Made by a program: the position numbers and the translations under genes
In this document: positions 9,093-16,121 of the stretch, piece after piece
Layout of the letters: each line of letters opens with the position of its first letter
Numbering within the stretch: position 1 is the stretch's first letter
Notes under the pieces: model-generated
Databases searched by the model: none
The model's input: the letters and a program-made list of their open reading frames with translations, nothing else
What the model was told of the DNA's origin: nothing
Source: Tunturibacter psychrotolerans
Lineage (GTDB): Bacteria; Acidobacteriota; Terriglobia; Terriglobales; Acidobacteriaceae
Reading direction: 5' to 3'
DNA length: 64,000 bases
NCBI RefSeq assembly: GCF_040359615.1
Contig: NZ_CP132942.1
Location: 5,518,001-5,582,000, forward strand

Positions 9093-9472
9093 CCCTCGCC
9101 TCCTTTCTTGTCCAGCATCTTGCTCAGCCGTGCAATCTGCTTCGCATCGATCTGTTTGCTTTTAATCAGACTCATGACCAACTCCTCGCTGGACCCTCCG
9201 AACATCCGATCCACCAGATCCCGCACCGCATGACCCGACGCCGCCGCTTCGCTCACTGTCGCGCTGTACTCGTACGACCGCCCCACGAGAGTGCGCTTCA
9301 ACTTTCCCTTCTTCTCAAGGATATTTAGCATCGTCTGCACCGTGGTGTAGGCCAGCCGCTGCTTCAAACTCTCCTGCACCGCGCTTACGTTGCCGGTCCC
9401 CAGCCGCCAGATCGCCTGCATGATCTGCAGCTCCAGTTTTGTCAGCGTGTCCTTCTTGCCTCGCCCCATCAC
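9089..9472 (-). CDS. BlaI/MecI-family transcriptional repressor
   Basis: 127 residues. The N-terminal winged helix (TKLELQIMQAIWRLGTGNVS, then LAYTTVQTMLNILEKKGKL) is typical of penicillinase repressors and is followed by a C-terminal dimerisation helix region (SSEELVMSLIKSKQIDAKQ). It is expected to repress its own operon, which includes the downstream M56 protease gene that overlaps it. Two dyads just upstream of the start codon are the likely operator. The inducing signal is not visible from sequence. Confidence 0.93.
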   Translation of the reverse strand: MMGRGKKDTLTKLELQIMQAIWRLGTGNVSAVQESLKQRLAYTTVQTMLNILEKKGKLKRTLVGRSYEYSATVSEAAASGHAVRDLVDRMFGGSSEELVMSLIKSKQIDAKQIARLSKMLDKKGGEG

Positions 9473-9477
9473 TATCT

Positions 9478-9533
9478 CCTAAATTATTAGGACAATAAGC
9501 CGCAGGCTTTGCCTTGTCAACTAAAAACTTAGG
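9478..9533 (-). promoter_or_regulatory. Putative BlaI operator: two dyads 42 bp apart
   Basis: CCTAA-ATTA-TTAGG lies at 9478-9491 and ACTAA-AAAC-TTAGG at 9520-9533; both share a CTAA-N4-TTAG core. Their centres are 42 bp apart, about four helical turns, so two dimers would bind the same DNA face. The first dyad begins 6 bases upstream of the blaI start codon. The core differs from the classical TACA-N2-TGTA of staphylococcal BlaI/MecI. Confidence 0.6.
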
Positions 9534-9607
9534 ACTTTAAATCTTCATACCAAAAAAAGCAGATAGAGCGCCCGCGACAATAGACTCGCGCCGCGAAATC
9601 GCGCCAT

Positions 9608-10033
9608 TCATCCGGCACTCCTCCGCACAGAAAGCGCGCCCATCAAAAAGCAAAACGCCGCGATCGCCGACAGTACCACAGGTCCAAGAGAAAAGTACCG
9701 TAACGAGAGCACAGTCCCAAAGCACTGCAGCACGAACATTCCCCAGGCAATCCTACGCGCTGCCATCTCCCCCGCCCGCGCCATCGACCCCAGCGTCCAC
9801 GCCAGCCAGATACTAAAAAGCTGAAATGCCGAGATGAACAGCCCGAAGCCAATATAAAAACCGCCATAGCTAAACGTTGTGCTGCCCACGGAGAAGCGCA
9901 CCTTGTTCATCGCGTCCCACACGGCACGGCCCTCCGTCGTCTCCGGACGGAAGACCAGAAAACCGTAAGTATGGCCAACTGCAAACAGCAGCATCACCAC
10001 AGCCGCAGCACGAAACCACGCTGTCGCCCTCAT
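9608..10033 (-). CDS. Small four-TM membrane protein
   Basis: About 141 residues from ATG 10033 (MRATAWFRAAAVVMLLF), which overlaps the stop of the SRPBCC gene in an ATGA arrangement. An upstream in-frame start exists but would overlap much further. Four hydrophobic helices are seen (about 8-25, 48-70, 85-105, 113-132), with AVGHTYGFLVFRPETTEG between TM1 and TM2. I do not recognise a function. As the third gene of an ArsR-SRPBCC-membrane operon it is probably co-expressed with the AHSA1-like protein. Confidence 0.75.
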   Translation of the reverse strand: MRATAWFRAAAVVMLLFAVGHTYGFLVFRPETTEGRAVWDAMNKVRFSVGSTTFSYGGFYIGFGLFISAFQLFSIWLAWTLGSMARAGEMAARRIAWGMFVLQCFGTVLSLRYFSLGPVVLSAIAAFCFLMGALSVRRSAG

Positions 10034-10548
10034 ATCCCCGCATCCGCCTTCGCCGCAAACAACTCCATCACGCCGACCCAACCAGAGTTCACCTGCTCGT
10101 GCATCTTCGACCAGCCCGCACCGTGTCGCTCCATGTGGCGATGCTCCAACTCGACCAGCGTAGTGCCATCATCGGCCGGAGTAAACCGCACCTCCACCTC
10201 ACTGCACTTACTCAAGTCCTGCTCATACTGCCAGTCCGGCTTTATCTGCCAAGCCATCACAAACAGGTGCGGCGGCTCCCACGTCAGCACCGAACCCCAC
10301 GGACAGTTCGTCCCATCCTCCTGTTCGGTATAGATCGCGCCCATCGGCCTGCCCTCCACCACAACGCGCTTCATCGGCGAGCTGCCAATGTGGTGCGTCC
10401 GCGGCCACCAACTGTCCATCTCTTCGGTAAACACACGAAACGCGCGCGCAACATCGGCCTTGACGCGAATACTCTTCCGCACCGGCGCCAACTCCTGCGA
10501 GTCTGCCAGCAACGTCGCTTCATCCACCATCAGTTGTCTCTCCGGCAT
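10030..10548 (-). CDS. SRPBCC (AHSA1-like) domain protein
   Basis: 172 residues with a START/AHSA1-type fold: V-R-KSIRVKADVARAFRVFTEE at about 24-43, a beta region with WEPPHLFVMAWQ at about 91-102, the acid-rich DDGTTLVELEHRHMERHG near 129, and a final amphipathic helix around GWVGVMELFAAK. Such proteins bind small hydrophobic ligands; the ligand here is unknown. The gene starts one base after the ArsR stop codon, so the pair is translationally coupled. ArsR/SRPBCC pairs of this kind are common, with the SRPBCC protein under control of the regulator. Confidence 0.85.
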   Translation of the reverse strand: MPERQLMVDEATLLADSQELAPVRKSIRVKADVARAFRVFTEEMDSWWPRTHHIGSSPMKRVVVEGRPMGAIYTEQEDGTNCPWGSVLTWEPPHLFVMAWQIKPDWQYEQDLSKCSEVEVRFTPADDGTTLVELEHRHMERHGAGWSKMHEQVNSGWVGVMELFAAKADAGI

Positions 10549-10549
10549 G

Positions 10550-10855
10550 TCATTTCTCCTCTACCTTCGCTTGAAATGCTTCCAGGGCCTCACCCCAGAA
10601 GTTGTCCAGATACTTTCGCAACATCGCAAAGCCGTTCGGATCCAAACTGTAGTACCGCCGCGTTCCTGACGCCTCATCCCGCACAAGCTTCGCCTCCTTC
10701 AAAACCCGAAGATGCTGCGAGACCGCTGGCCGGCTTACCGGAAGACCCCGCGCCAACTCCCCTACCGGCAGCGGTCCACGGCGAAGCCGTTCCAGCAGAG
10801 CGCGTCGCGTTACATCTCCAAGCGCATCGAATTGACGTTCTTGGTAAGTATTCAC
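10550..10855 (-). CDS. ArsR-family winged-helix transcriptional regulator
   Basis: 101 residues. A single winged helix-turn-helix fills the protein: QFDALGDVTRRALLERL, GELARGLPVSRPAVSQHLRV and the wing GTRRYYSLDPNG. No ArsR metal-binding Cys motif is present (there is no Cys in the protein), so it is probably a metal-independent member of the subfamily linked to SRPBCC genes. The start is GTG at 10855; it lies inside a perfect inverted repeat that is the likely operator, suggesting autoregulation, and no convincing ribosome-binding site precedes it. Confidence 0.92.
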   Translation of the reverse strand: MNTYQERQFDALGDVTRRALLERLRRGPLPVGELARGLPVSRPAVSQHLRVLKEAKLVRDEASGTRRYYSLDPNGFAMLRKYLDNFWGEALEAFQAKVEEK

Positions 10856-10892
10856 TTACCGTAAGCTAATACTTACTAATAATTTTCGTCAA
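10843..10892 (-). promoter_or_regulatory. arsR-type promoter with overlapping operators
   Basis: Minus strand: a -35-like TTGACG at 10892-10887 and a -10-like TATTAG at 10871-10866 (15-bp spacer). A perfect inverted repeat GGTAAGT-N4-ACTTACC (10843-10860) covers the GTG start codon, and a second dyad GTAAG-N6-CTTAC (10861-10876) covers the -10. Binding at either would block transcription start. The predicted start site falls within a few bases of the GTG, so the mRNA may be leaderless or nearly so. Confidence 0.55.
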
Positions 10893-10954
10893 GTATTTTC
10901 TTGTGCAATTAATCCGCCATCCGCAGTTAGGTCAAAGAGATGGCCTTCCGGCCG

Positions 10955-11110
10955 GGCCCGCTGCGCGCGGTGCGGTCACTTCGTGACAGGTATACCCCTT
11001 CGGTTGGCGCTCCCGTTGGTCGCGAGGAGATATCTTCTGCCGACCATCGGGAGGCCCAGGGCGAAGCCGGTATACACCCCACGAAGTGGGCGCCGCCCGC
11101 GCAGGGCGCA
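10955..11110. repeat. Long imperfect-hairpin intergenic element (MITE/REP-like)
   Basis: The two halves are imperfect inverted copies around a centre near 11031 (AGATATCT at 11028-11035). Matching blocks include CACTTCGTG (10977-10985) with its complement CACGAAGTG (11080-11088), GTATACC on the left with GGTATAC on the right, and CTCCCGTTGGTCG (11010-11022) with CGACCATCGGGAG (11041-11053). It carries no convincing ORF and lies between two divergent genes, so it is not a terminator for either. A non-autonomous mobile element or large palindromic repeat is the best reading. Confidence 0.6.
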
Positions 11111-11132
11111 CTAAGATCGCAGTCGTTTTATC

Positions 11133-11363
11133 ATGGAGATTATGCCTTTTCCGATCAAAGTCTGCGCCATCTGCTCCGAAGAGTTCGAGCTAAAGCCGGA
11201 TAAGCCCGGCTTCGCCAACCGCTGTCCGGAGTGCAGCACCGAAGAATCAACAGACCCCGTTACCAAACGCCACATGGACGCCGACGAACGCAAGAATGAG
11301 AGTGAAGCAAACGCCGCCAGAAGACAGGCCATGCGCGAGCTCCTCTACCGCAAAGAAAGCTGA
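11133..11363 (+). CDS. Small CxxC-CxxC zinc-ribbon-like protein
   Basis: 76 residues. Two Cys pairs, C11-x2-C14 (VCAICSEEF) and C31-x2-C34 (NRCPECST), 16 residues apart, suggest a small structural zinc site; the rest is a charged helix rich in Glu, Arg and Ala (DADERKNESEANAARRQAM). A second ATG at 11142 is possible and has GGAG three bases before it, so the start is uncertain. No function is recognised. It stands just right of the long-hairpin element and ahead of the arginase-fold gene. Confidence 0.6.
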   Translation: MEIMPFPIKVCAICSEEFELKPDKPGFANRCPECSTEESTDPVTKRHMDADERKNESEANAARRQAMRELLYRKES

Positions 11364-11411
11364 TCAGGTAAAACTTGTCTTCAGACCGCTTTGCCGCAAA
11401 CGAGGTGCTGC

Positions 11412-12407
11412 ATGAAGAGGCGAGAGTTCCTGACCACGGCGGGCGCAGCTGCACTTGGGCTCACGCTGGACAGCGCGTACGCCGAAGGGCGTCCAGGCCA
11501 GCCGCCTCCCAACGCACAGCAGGCAACTCCGACTTACGTAATTCTCGGAGTTCCGCTTCGCGCAGGATCGCTTTATCCCGGAAACGAGAACGACGCTCAA
11601 GCCTACCGTGACGCCGATCTCGTAAAGCATCTGAACGATGCCGGTCGCAACGCTGTCGATGCCGGCAATCTCCCGATACCCAGCTATCTTCCCCATCACT
11701 CCGTTCCTCCCATCAGAAGCTGGCCAGCCCCGCGAATTGTCTGGGACCTGCTGAGCGAGCACATCACCGGGATACTCACTCAGCCCGGACAAATCCCGCT
11801 GTTGATCGGTTGCGACTGCAGCGTTGTCGTAGGCGCCGCCCAAGCCTTAAGCAAGGTCACATCAAACAATATCCACGTCCTCTACATCGACGGAGACTGC
11901 GACGACGCCGCGCCTGTCTCTTCCCGCAGTCAGAGCGCTGCCTCCTGCGCCGTCTGGTTTCTCACACATGACTCTCCATTCTGGAACGGTCCCCCCCTCA
12001 AACCTGCGCAGGTCTCGTTCGTAGGATGGACCACCCCTTCGCAGTCGCCGGAAACAGGCATCCGGTCAACCTCCCTGGCCGATCTCCGGCGCATCGGGAT
12101 TCGACAATCAGCGCAGCAGATCCTCGCAGCGATACCACCCTCCGCTGCAATCCTGTTGCACCTGGACATCGACGTCTTCCGCGGAAGCGACCTGACCGCC
12201 ATCTACTTCCCTCACGAACAAGGACTCAGCCTCGAAGAAGGCAGAGAGTTGATCGGCTTACTCCTTCAGGATCCCCGTATTCGTCACATCGAAATCAGCG
12301 AATATGCTGCTCTCCGTGATGTCGGTCAAACCTCCGTACATCAGCTTGTCCAGATCCTCTTCGACAAGCTGCCTCCGTCCAAACCAAAGGCGACCTCTCC
12401 ATGCTGA
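11412..12407 (+). CDS. Tat-exported arginase/agmatinase-fold protein with altered metal ligands
   Basis: 331 residues. ATG 11412 is preceded by GAGGT at 5 bases and gives a twin-arginine signal (MKRREFLTTAGAAALGL), so it is probably exported folded. The body follows the ureohydrolase plan: GCDCSVVVGAAQAL (133-146) replaces GGDHS, YIDGDCDD (158-165) replaces the F-D-A-H-x-D block, and LHLDIDVFRGSD (249-260) matches the S-x-D-x-D block. Thus the four Asp ligands seem kept (D160, D164, D252, D254) while the two His become Cys136 and Asp162. It may bind a different metal or be inactive. Its end overlaps the ABC ATPase start by 7 bases, so the three genes probably form one operon. Confidence 0.75.
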   Translation: MKRREFLTTAGAAALGLTLDSAYAEGRPGQPPPNAQQATPTYVILGVPLRAGSLYPGNENDAQAYRDADLVKHLNDAGRNAVDAGNLPIPSYLPHHSVPPIRSWPAPRIVWDLLSEHITGILTQPGQIPLLIGCDCSVVVGAAQALSKVTSNNIHVLYIDGDCDDAAPVSSRSQSAASCAVWFLTHDSPFWNGPPLKPAQVSFVGWTTPSQSPETGIRSTSLADLRRIGIRQSAQQILAAIPPSAAILLHLDIDVFRGSDLTAIYFPHEQGLSLEEGRELIGLLLQDPRIRHIEISEYAALRDVGQTSVHQLVQILFDKLPPSKPKATSPC

Positions 12408-13363
12408 ATACAAAGTCGCAGGCAGACCGTCCGGCGCTGCTATTACGTGGAGTCCACAAAACGTTCGCTGATGTCGTTGCCGTGAATGGCATCGATCTCG
12501 AAGTAACGCCGGGCGAATGTTTTGGCCTTCTAGGGCCCAACGGCGCAGGGAAGACAACCACCATTGAGATCTGCGAGGGGCTCACCGTTCCCGACAGCGG
12601 AGAGGTAGAGTTGCTCAGCCTCAACTGGCCCAACAACGCAGGAGAACTTCGCCAGCGCATCGGCATCCAACTCCAGGAAACTCAGTTCTCCGAGAAGTCG
12701 ACAGTCGATGAGACGCTGCGCCTCTTCCGAAGCTTCTTCCGACGCGGACTCACAGTCGACGAATCGATCAGGACGGCACAGCTCGAAGAAAAGCGCGTCG
12801 CGCGCGTAGGAACTCTTTCCGGCGGCCAAAAACAGCGTCTCGCAATGGCATGTGCTCTCGTAGGCGATCCCGAACTGCTCTTTCTCGATGAGCCCACGAC
12901 GGGGCTCGACCCACAGGCGCGGCGTCATCTGTGGGATCTCGTGGACCGGCTGAAGAAGGAAGGCCGCACCATCATCCTAACCACCCACTACATGGATGAA
13001 GCCGAGCGGCTGTGTGATCGCGTCGCCATAATGGACCACGGCCGCATCATCGCGCTCGACACTCCGCAGCAACTCATCGCTTCGGTTGGCGGCGAGCACA
13101 TCGTGGAGTTCGCCGCAATCAATCGTGAAAACGGAGACGGCCTGATAGATCCCGCGCTGTTGACGGCAATTCAAGGTGTCGAGTCGCATCGTCTCACCGC
13201 AGGAGTACACCAGGTCTCCGTGCGCGAACTGCACACAGCAGTACCGCAGATCTTCGCCGTACTCACCGCACACGGGCTGAACCTGAGCGAGTTTCGCACG
13301 CATTCAGCCACGCTCGAGGACGTCTTCGTCAGCCTCACCGGAAGGAATTTGCGCGATGAATAA
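12401..13363 (+). CDS. ABC transporter ATP-binding protein (ABC-2 exporter type)
   Basis: 320 residues. Walker A is GPNGAGKTT (about 45-53), signature LSGGQKQRLA (about 139-148), Walker B LLFLDEPTTGLD, and the H-loop is LTTHYMDEAE. The ~90-residue C-terminal extension ending in TLEDVFVSLTGR is typical of drug/lipid ABC-2 exporters of the CcmA/DrrA type. It overlaps the exported arginase-like gene upstream by 7 bases and its permease downstream by 8 bases. The substrate is unknown. Confidence 0.95.
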   Translation: MLNTKSQADRPALLLRGVHKTFADVVAVNGIDLEVTPGECFGLLGPNGAGKTTTIEICEGLTVPDSGEVELLSLNWPNNAGELRQRIGIQLQETQFSEKSTVDETLRLFRSFFRRGLTVDESIRTAQLEEKRVARVGTLSGGQKQRLAMACALVGDPELLFLDEPTTGLDPQARRHLWDLVDRLKKEGRTIILTTHYMDEAERLCDRVAIMDHGRIIALDTPQQLIASVGGEHIVEFAAINRENGDGLIDPALLTAIQGVESHRLTAGVHQVSVRELHTAVPQIFAVLTAHGLNLSEFRTHSATLEDVFVSLTGRNLRDE

Positions 13364-14387
13364 GCTCGAGCTAAGCAGCCTCTATCAGCTGACAATGATG
13401 CGCTTCCGGCTCTTTCTTCGCGAACCGGAGGCAGTCTTCTGGATCTTCGTCTTTCCCATCTTGCTGGCCGCCGGCCTGGCCATCGCCTTCCGCAACCGGC
13501 CGCCGGACGTCCTGCAAGTCGGCGCAACCACCCCGCAGCTAACACAGGCGCTGAACAGCGACAAAGGCCTGACAGCGACCACGATGGACGAATCATCGGG
13601 CACAAAGGCCCTGGCTACCGGACGCATCGTGCTGCTGGCAATCCAGAAACCCGACGCGACCGTCTACGAATACGACTCGACTAACCCCGACGCACGGAGT
13701 GCGCGTCTGCTTGCCGATCAAGCCATCCAGAATGCTGATGGCCGCCGGGACGCCGTCAAAACGCAAAATCAGTTCATTCACGAAACCGGATCGCGTTACA
13801 TCGACTTCGTCATACCTGGTCTCCTCGGGATGAATCTGATGGGTTCTGCCATGTGGGGCATGGGATTTTCTATCGTGGATGCCCGGCAAAAGAAGTTACT
13901 GAAACGCCTCGTAGCTTCGCCGATGCCTCGCTGGCAATATCTGATGTCGTTCCTGCTCTCCCGTCTTGTCATGCTGGTGATTGAAGTGGCGGTCTTCCTC
14001 GGCTTCTCCCGCGTTGCCTTCGGCGTGCCATTCCGGGGATCGCTCGTGCAACTGGCGTTTCTCTGTGTCCTAACTTCACTAGCGTTTTCTGCGTTGGGCT
14101 TGCTGACAGCCTCACGCGTCAAAACCATCGAAGCTGCCTCAGGCCTCATGAATTTAGTCATGTTGCCCATGTGGATCCTCTCAGGCGTCTTCTTTTCGGC
14201 CACGCGCTTCCCCGCCGTGATCCAGCCATTCGTCCGGGCTCTCCCGCTTACCGCGGCGATCGACGCATTGCGCGGCAACATGCTTCAGGGAATGAGCGTC
14301 CAGCAGCTGATCGCGCCCGTAGCCATCCTCCTCGCATGGCTCATAATCCCCTTCGCCATCTCCCTGCGAATCTTCCGCTGGCGCTAG
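13356..14387 (+). CDS. ABC-2 type transporter permease
   Basis: 343 residues: one N-terminal TM helix (about 28-46), a large extracytoplasmic loop (about 50-145), then five TM helices in the second half (for example LGMNLMGSAMWGMGFSIVD and LLTASRVKTIEAASGLMNLV), as expected of ABC-2/DrrB-like permeases. It forms an exporter with the ATPase encoded by the overlapping gene before it. Nothing indicates the substrate; the 185 bases after the stop carry no clear gene. Confidence 0.9.
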   Translation: MNKLELSSLYQLTMMRFRLFLREPEAVFWIFVFPILLAAGLAIAFRNRPPDVLQVGATTPQLTQALNSDKGLTATTMDESSGTKALATGRIVLLAIQKPDATVYEYDSTNPDARSARLLADQAIQNADGRRDAVKTQNQFIHETGSRYIDFVIPGLLGMNLMGSAMWGMGFSIVDARQKKLLKRLVASPMPRWQYLMSFLLSRLVMLVIEVAVFLGFSRVAFGVPFRGSLVQLAFLCVLTSLAFSALGLLTASRVKTIEAASGLMNLVMLPMWILSGVFFSATRFPAVIQPFVRALPLTAAIDALRGNMLQGMSVQQLIAPVAILLAWLIIPFAISLRIFRWR

Positions 14388-14572
14388 TTATCGAGAGACG
14401 AAAATCGCGGATGGGTCAGCTTCGAGTCCGGCACAAGAAGCTACCGAAAACCCCGTCTTTCGGCGACGAATGGATTACTCACGAGAAGCCGACTTATGGG
14501 TACCAATCCTGAAGCAGCTGGAAAGGCTTTTGAGAAGGGAGCTGCTAATTATGTTTCACAACAGGAGCCGTC

Positions 14573-15814
14573 CTATCTAGGCGGCAAGGAATAGACCCGA
14601 AGCTCACCCGATTCAAAACTGGCATAATGCAGCCCATTCGGAGATAAGGACGCTCGCCCGTTCTTTTGCATGGATCGATCCACAAGCGGTTTTTCCGAGT
14701 TTCGGTCGAACACTATCCATCGACCGGTTTCGCTACAGCTTCTCCCAAAGTTCTCGCATGATGCGCTTTCACGATTAGCGAATGTGGCGTAGCGGGACAT
14801 ATCAGCCGTTGCGTTGACTATTGACCCGCTGTAGTCATGTGAAATCCATGGCAAAGGGACAGTCGTCTGATCCTTCTTCCATATCACCAGCCGGCCAGCC
14901 GGACTCCCTTTGACGTTGATCTGACCTGCCACGCTTCCATCATTCAGGAAGCCGACGAGTGCGGCGGTTCCTTCTTCTCTCAGGGGAACGGACCAGTTCG
15001 CGCGGTCTGCCGCTTCGACATTTATTGAGCACTGGCGCTTAGCGCCTGCGTAGATGATGTTCGTGGATGAGTACACGTTTGGCCGAAGCTCTTGCCGACA
15101 AAGCATGTATGCCAACTGATGTTCCCCGAACTTGCGGTCCATTGTCCCTGCAGGCCAATCCTGTGTCCACCGTTGGACTTCCGCAGGCGGAGAGCCATCG
15201 AGAACGGAATATGTGCGAGGGCCATTGATTGTGAATCCCTCCTGGAACACGAGAGCGTGGTTCAGGAAAGTTGTTTGTTCCAAAAAGCGGTCAAACCGCG
15301 CGACATCCTTCAGGTTTGCGTCGAGGAGTAGAGCTGCTGACTTGGACTCGCTTGTGCCTTGCGGGTCGAGATTGACCGATTGGATTCTAAAGAGCAGCGT
15401 GCCGCCCGGACCGGCCTCTGCCTCTCCGTCAGCCACCATTTCACCGTATCCATCAGCCAAGTACGGAATGTCCCTGCTCGCCACGACGGTTCCCCGCAGA
15501 TCGAAGACTACGATACGTACCATTCCATCAACTTTGCGGTCGCGTGACTGGCGGCAGTTTGGGCTGATGTTGAACCCAACAGCTACCTTATCGTTATTTA
15601 ACCAGACAACGAATCGATAGCCAATGATCTGGCCAGCACACTTGTCCGAGCCTGTTTGAAAGAAGTCAGCAGGCAAACCATGGGAAGACAAAGAAACCCG
15701 GGCATCGGGTGGCGCCCCGATGTCCGGCTGTGCTTTGGAGCACCCGAGCAAAAGCCCACTTGCTAGCACTGCGCTAACCGCTTTTACACCGAGCCTCTTG
15801 CTCCTATCTAACAA
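14573..15814 (-). CDS. Lipoprotein of unknown function, probably beta-propeller-like
   Basis: 413 residues. The start is TTG at 15814, five bases after GGGAG. A lipoprotein signal peptide ends in the lipobox LLLGC (Cys25). The mature part is rich in beta-strand-like segments with recurring blade-like phrases (VVWLNNDKVAVGF, GGTLLFRIQSV, ALVGFLNDGSVAG, RLVIWKK, SPNGLHYASFESGELRVYS), suggesting a WD40/TolB-type propeller. Five or more Cys in the mature part could form disulfides. It resembles stand-alone acidobacterial secreted proteins; no function can be assigned. Confidence 0.75.
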   Translation of the reverse strand: MLDRSKRLGVKAVSAVLASGLLLGCSKAQPDIGAPPDARVSLSSHGLPADFFQTGSDKCAGQIIGYRFVVWLNNDKVAVGFNISPNCRQSRDRKVDGMVRIVVFDLRGTVVASRDIPYLADGYGEMVADGEAEAGPGGTLLFRIQSVNLDPQGTSESKSAALLLDANLKDVARFDRFLEQTTFLNHALVFQEGFTINGPRTYSVLDGSPPAEVQRWTQDWPAGTMDRKFGEHQLAYMLCRQELRPNVYSSTNIIYAGAKRQCSINVEAADRANWSVPLREEGTAALVGFLNDGSVAGQINVKGSPAGRLVIWKKDQTTVPLPWISHDYSGSIVNATADMSRYATFANRESASCENFGRSCSETGRWIVFDRNSEKPLVDRSMQKNGRASLSPNGLHYASFESGELRVYSLPPR

Positions 15815-16121
15815 CTCATCTCCCTATCTACCTTCTTTTCATGATATCGCCTGCGTCCAAGGATTCCTTCACTTTACCTGCGATGGTGTCCCTGCAGACT
15901 CGTCACTTCGAAAGGCTACGCGGTGCTGTCCACGATCGGGATTACTCCTCATAGACGCGCTTCCGTTGAGTGATCGGTGTGTTCTCAAGTTCCCGCAAAG
16001 TCGTCTTTTCGGCAATTGCGTCGTTCACATCAAACTGACCCGCTATGGAAAAAACTTTCACTCAGCGCATAAGTCTCCGCAAAACACGCAACGAATGTGA
16101 ATTTTCTGCTAATACTGGTTG
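15815..16121. other. Non-coding intergenic stretch (307 bp)
   Basis: This lies between the divergent lipoprotein and DUF2252 genes. Apart from the lipoprotein's GGGAG ribosome-binding site at the left edge and a promoter-like extended -10 at the right edge, I see no gene, repeat or hairpin of note. Confidence 0.5.
16107..16115 (+). promoter_or_regulatory. Extended -10 promoter, possibly giving a leaderless mRNA
   Basis: TGC-TAATAC (16107-16115) matches an extended -10 element. Six bases separate it from the ATG at 16122, so transcription would begin at or next to the start codon. There is no ribosome-binding site before that ATG and no clear -35, which an extended -10 can tolerate. Confidence 0.45.

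Noticed and set aside
10940..11203. 87-residue plus-strand frame
   Set aside because: It lies within the long-hairpin element and its composition is explained by the palindrome.
14496..14594. Short plus-strand frame encoding about 32 residues (MGTNPEAAGKAFEKGAAN...) after the ABC permease gene
   Set aside because: It reads like coding sequence, but has no ribosome-binding site, overlaps the end of the lipoprotein gene on the other strand and has no recognisable family. It may be a gene remnant.
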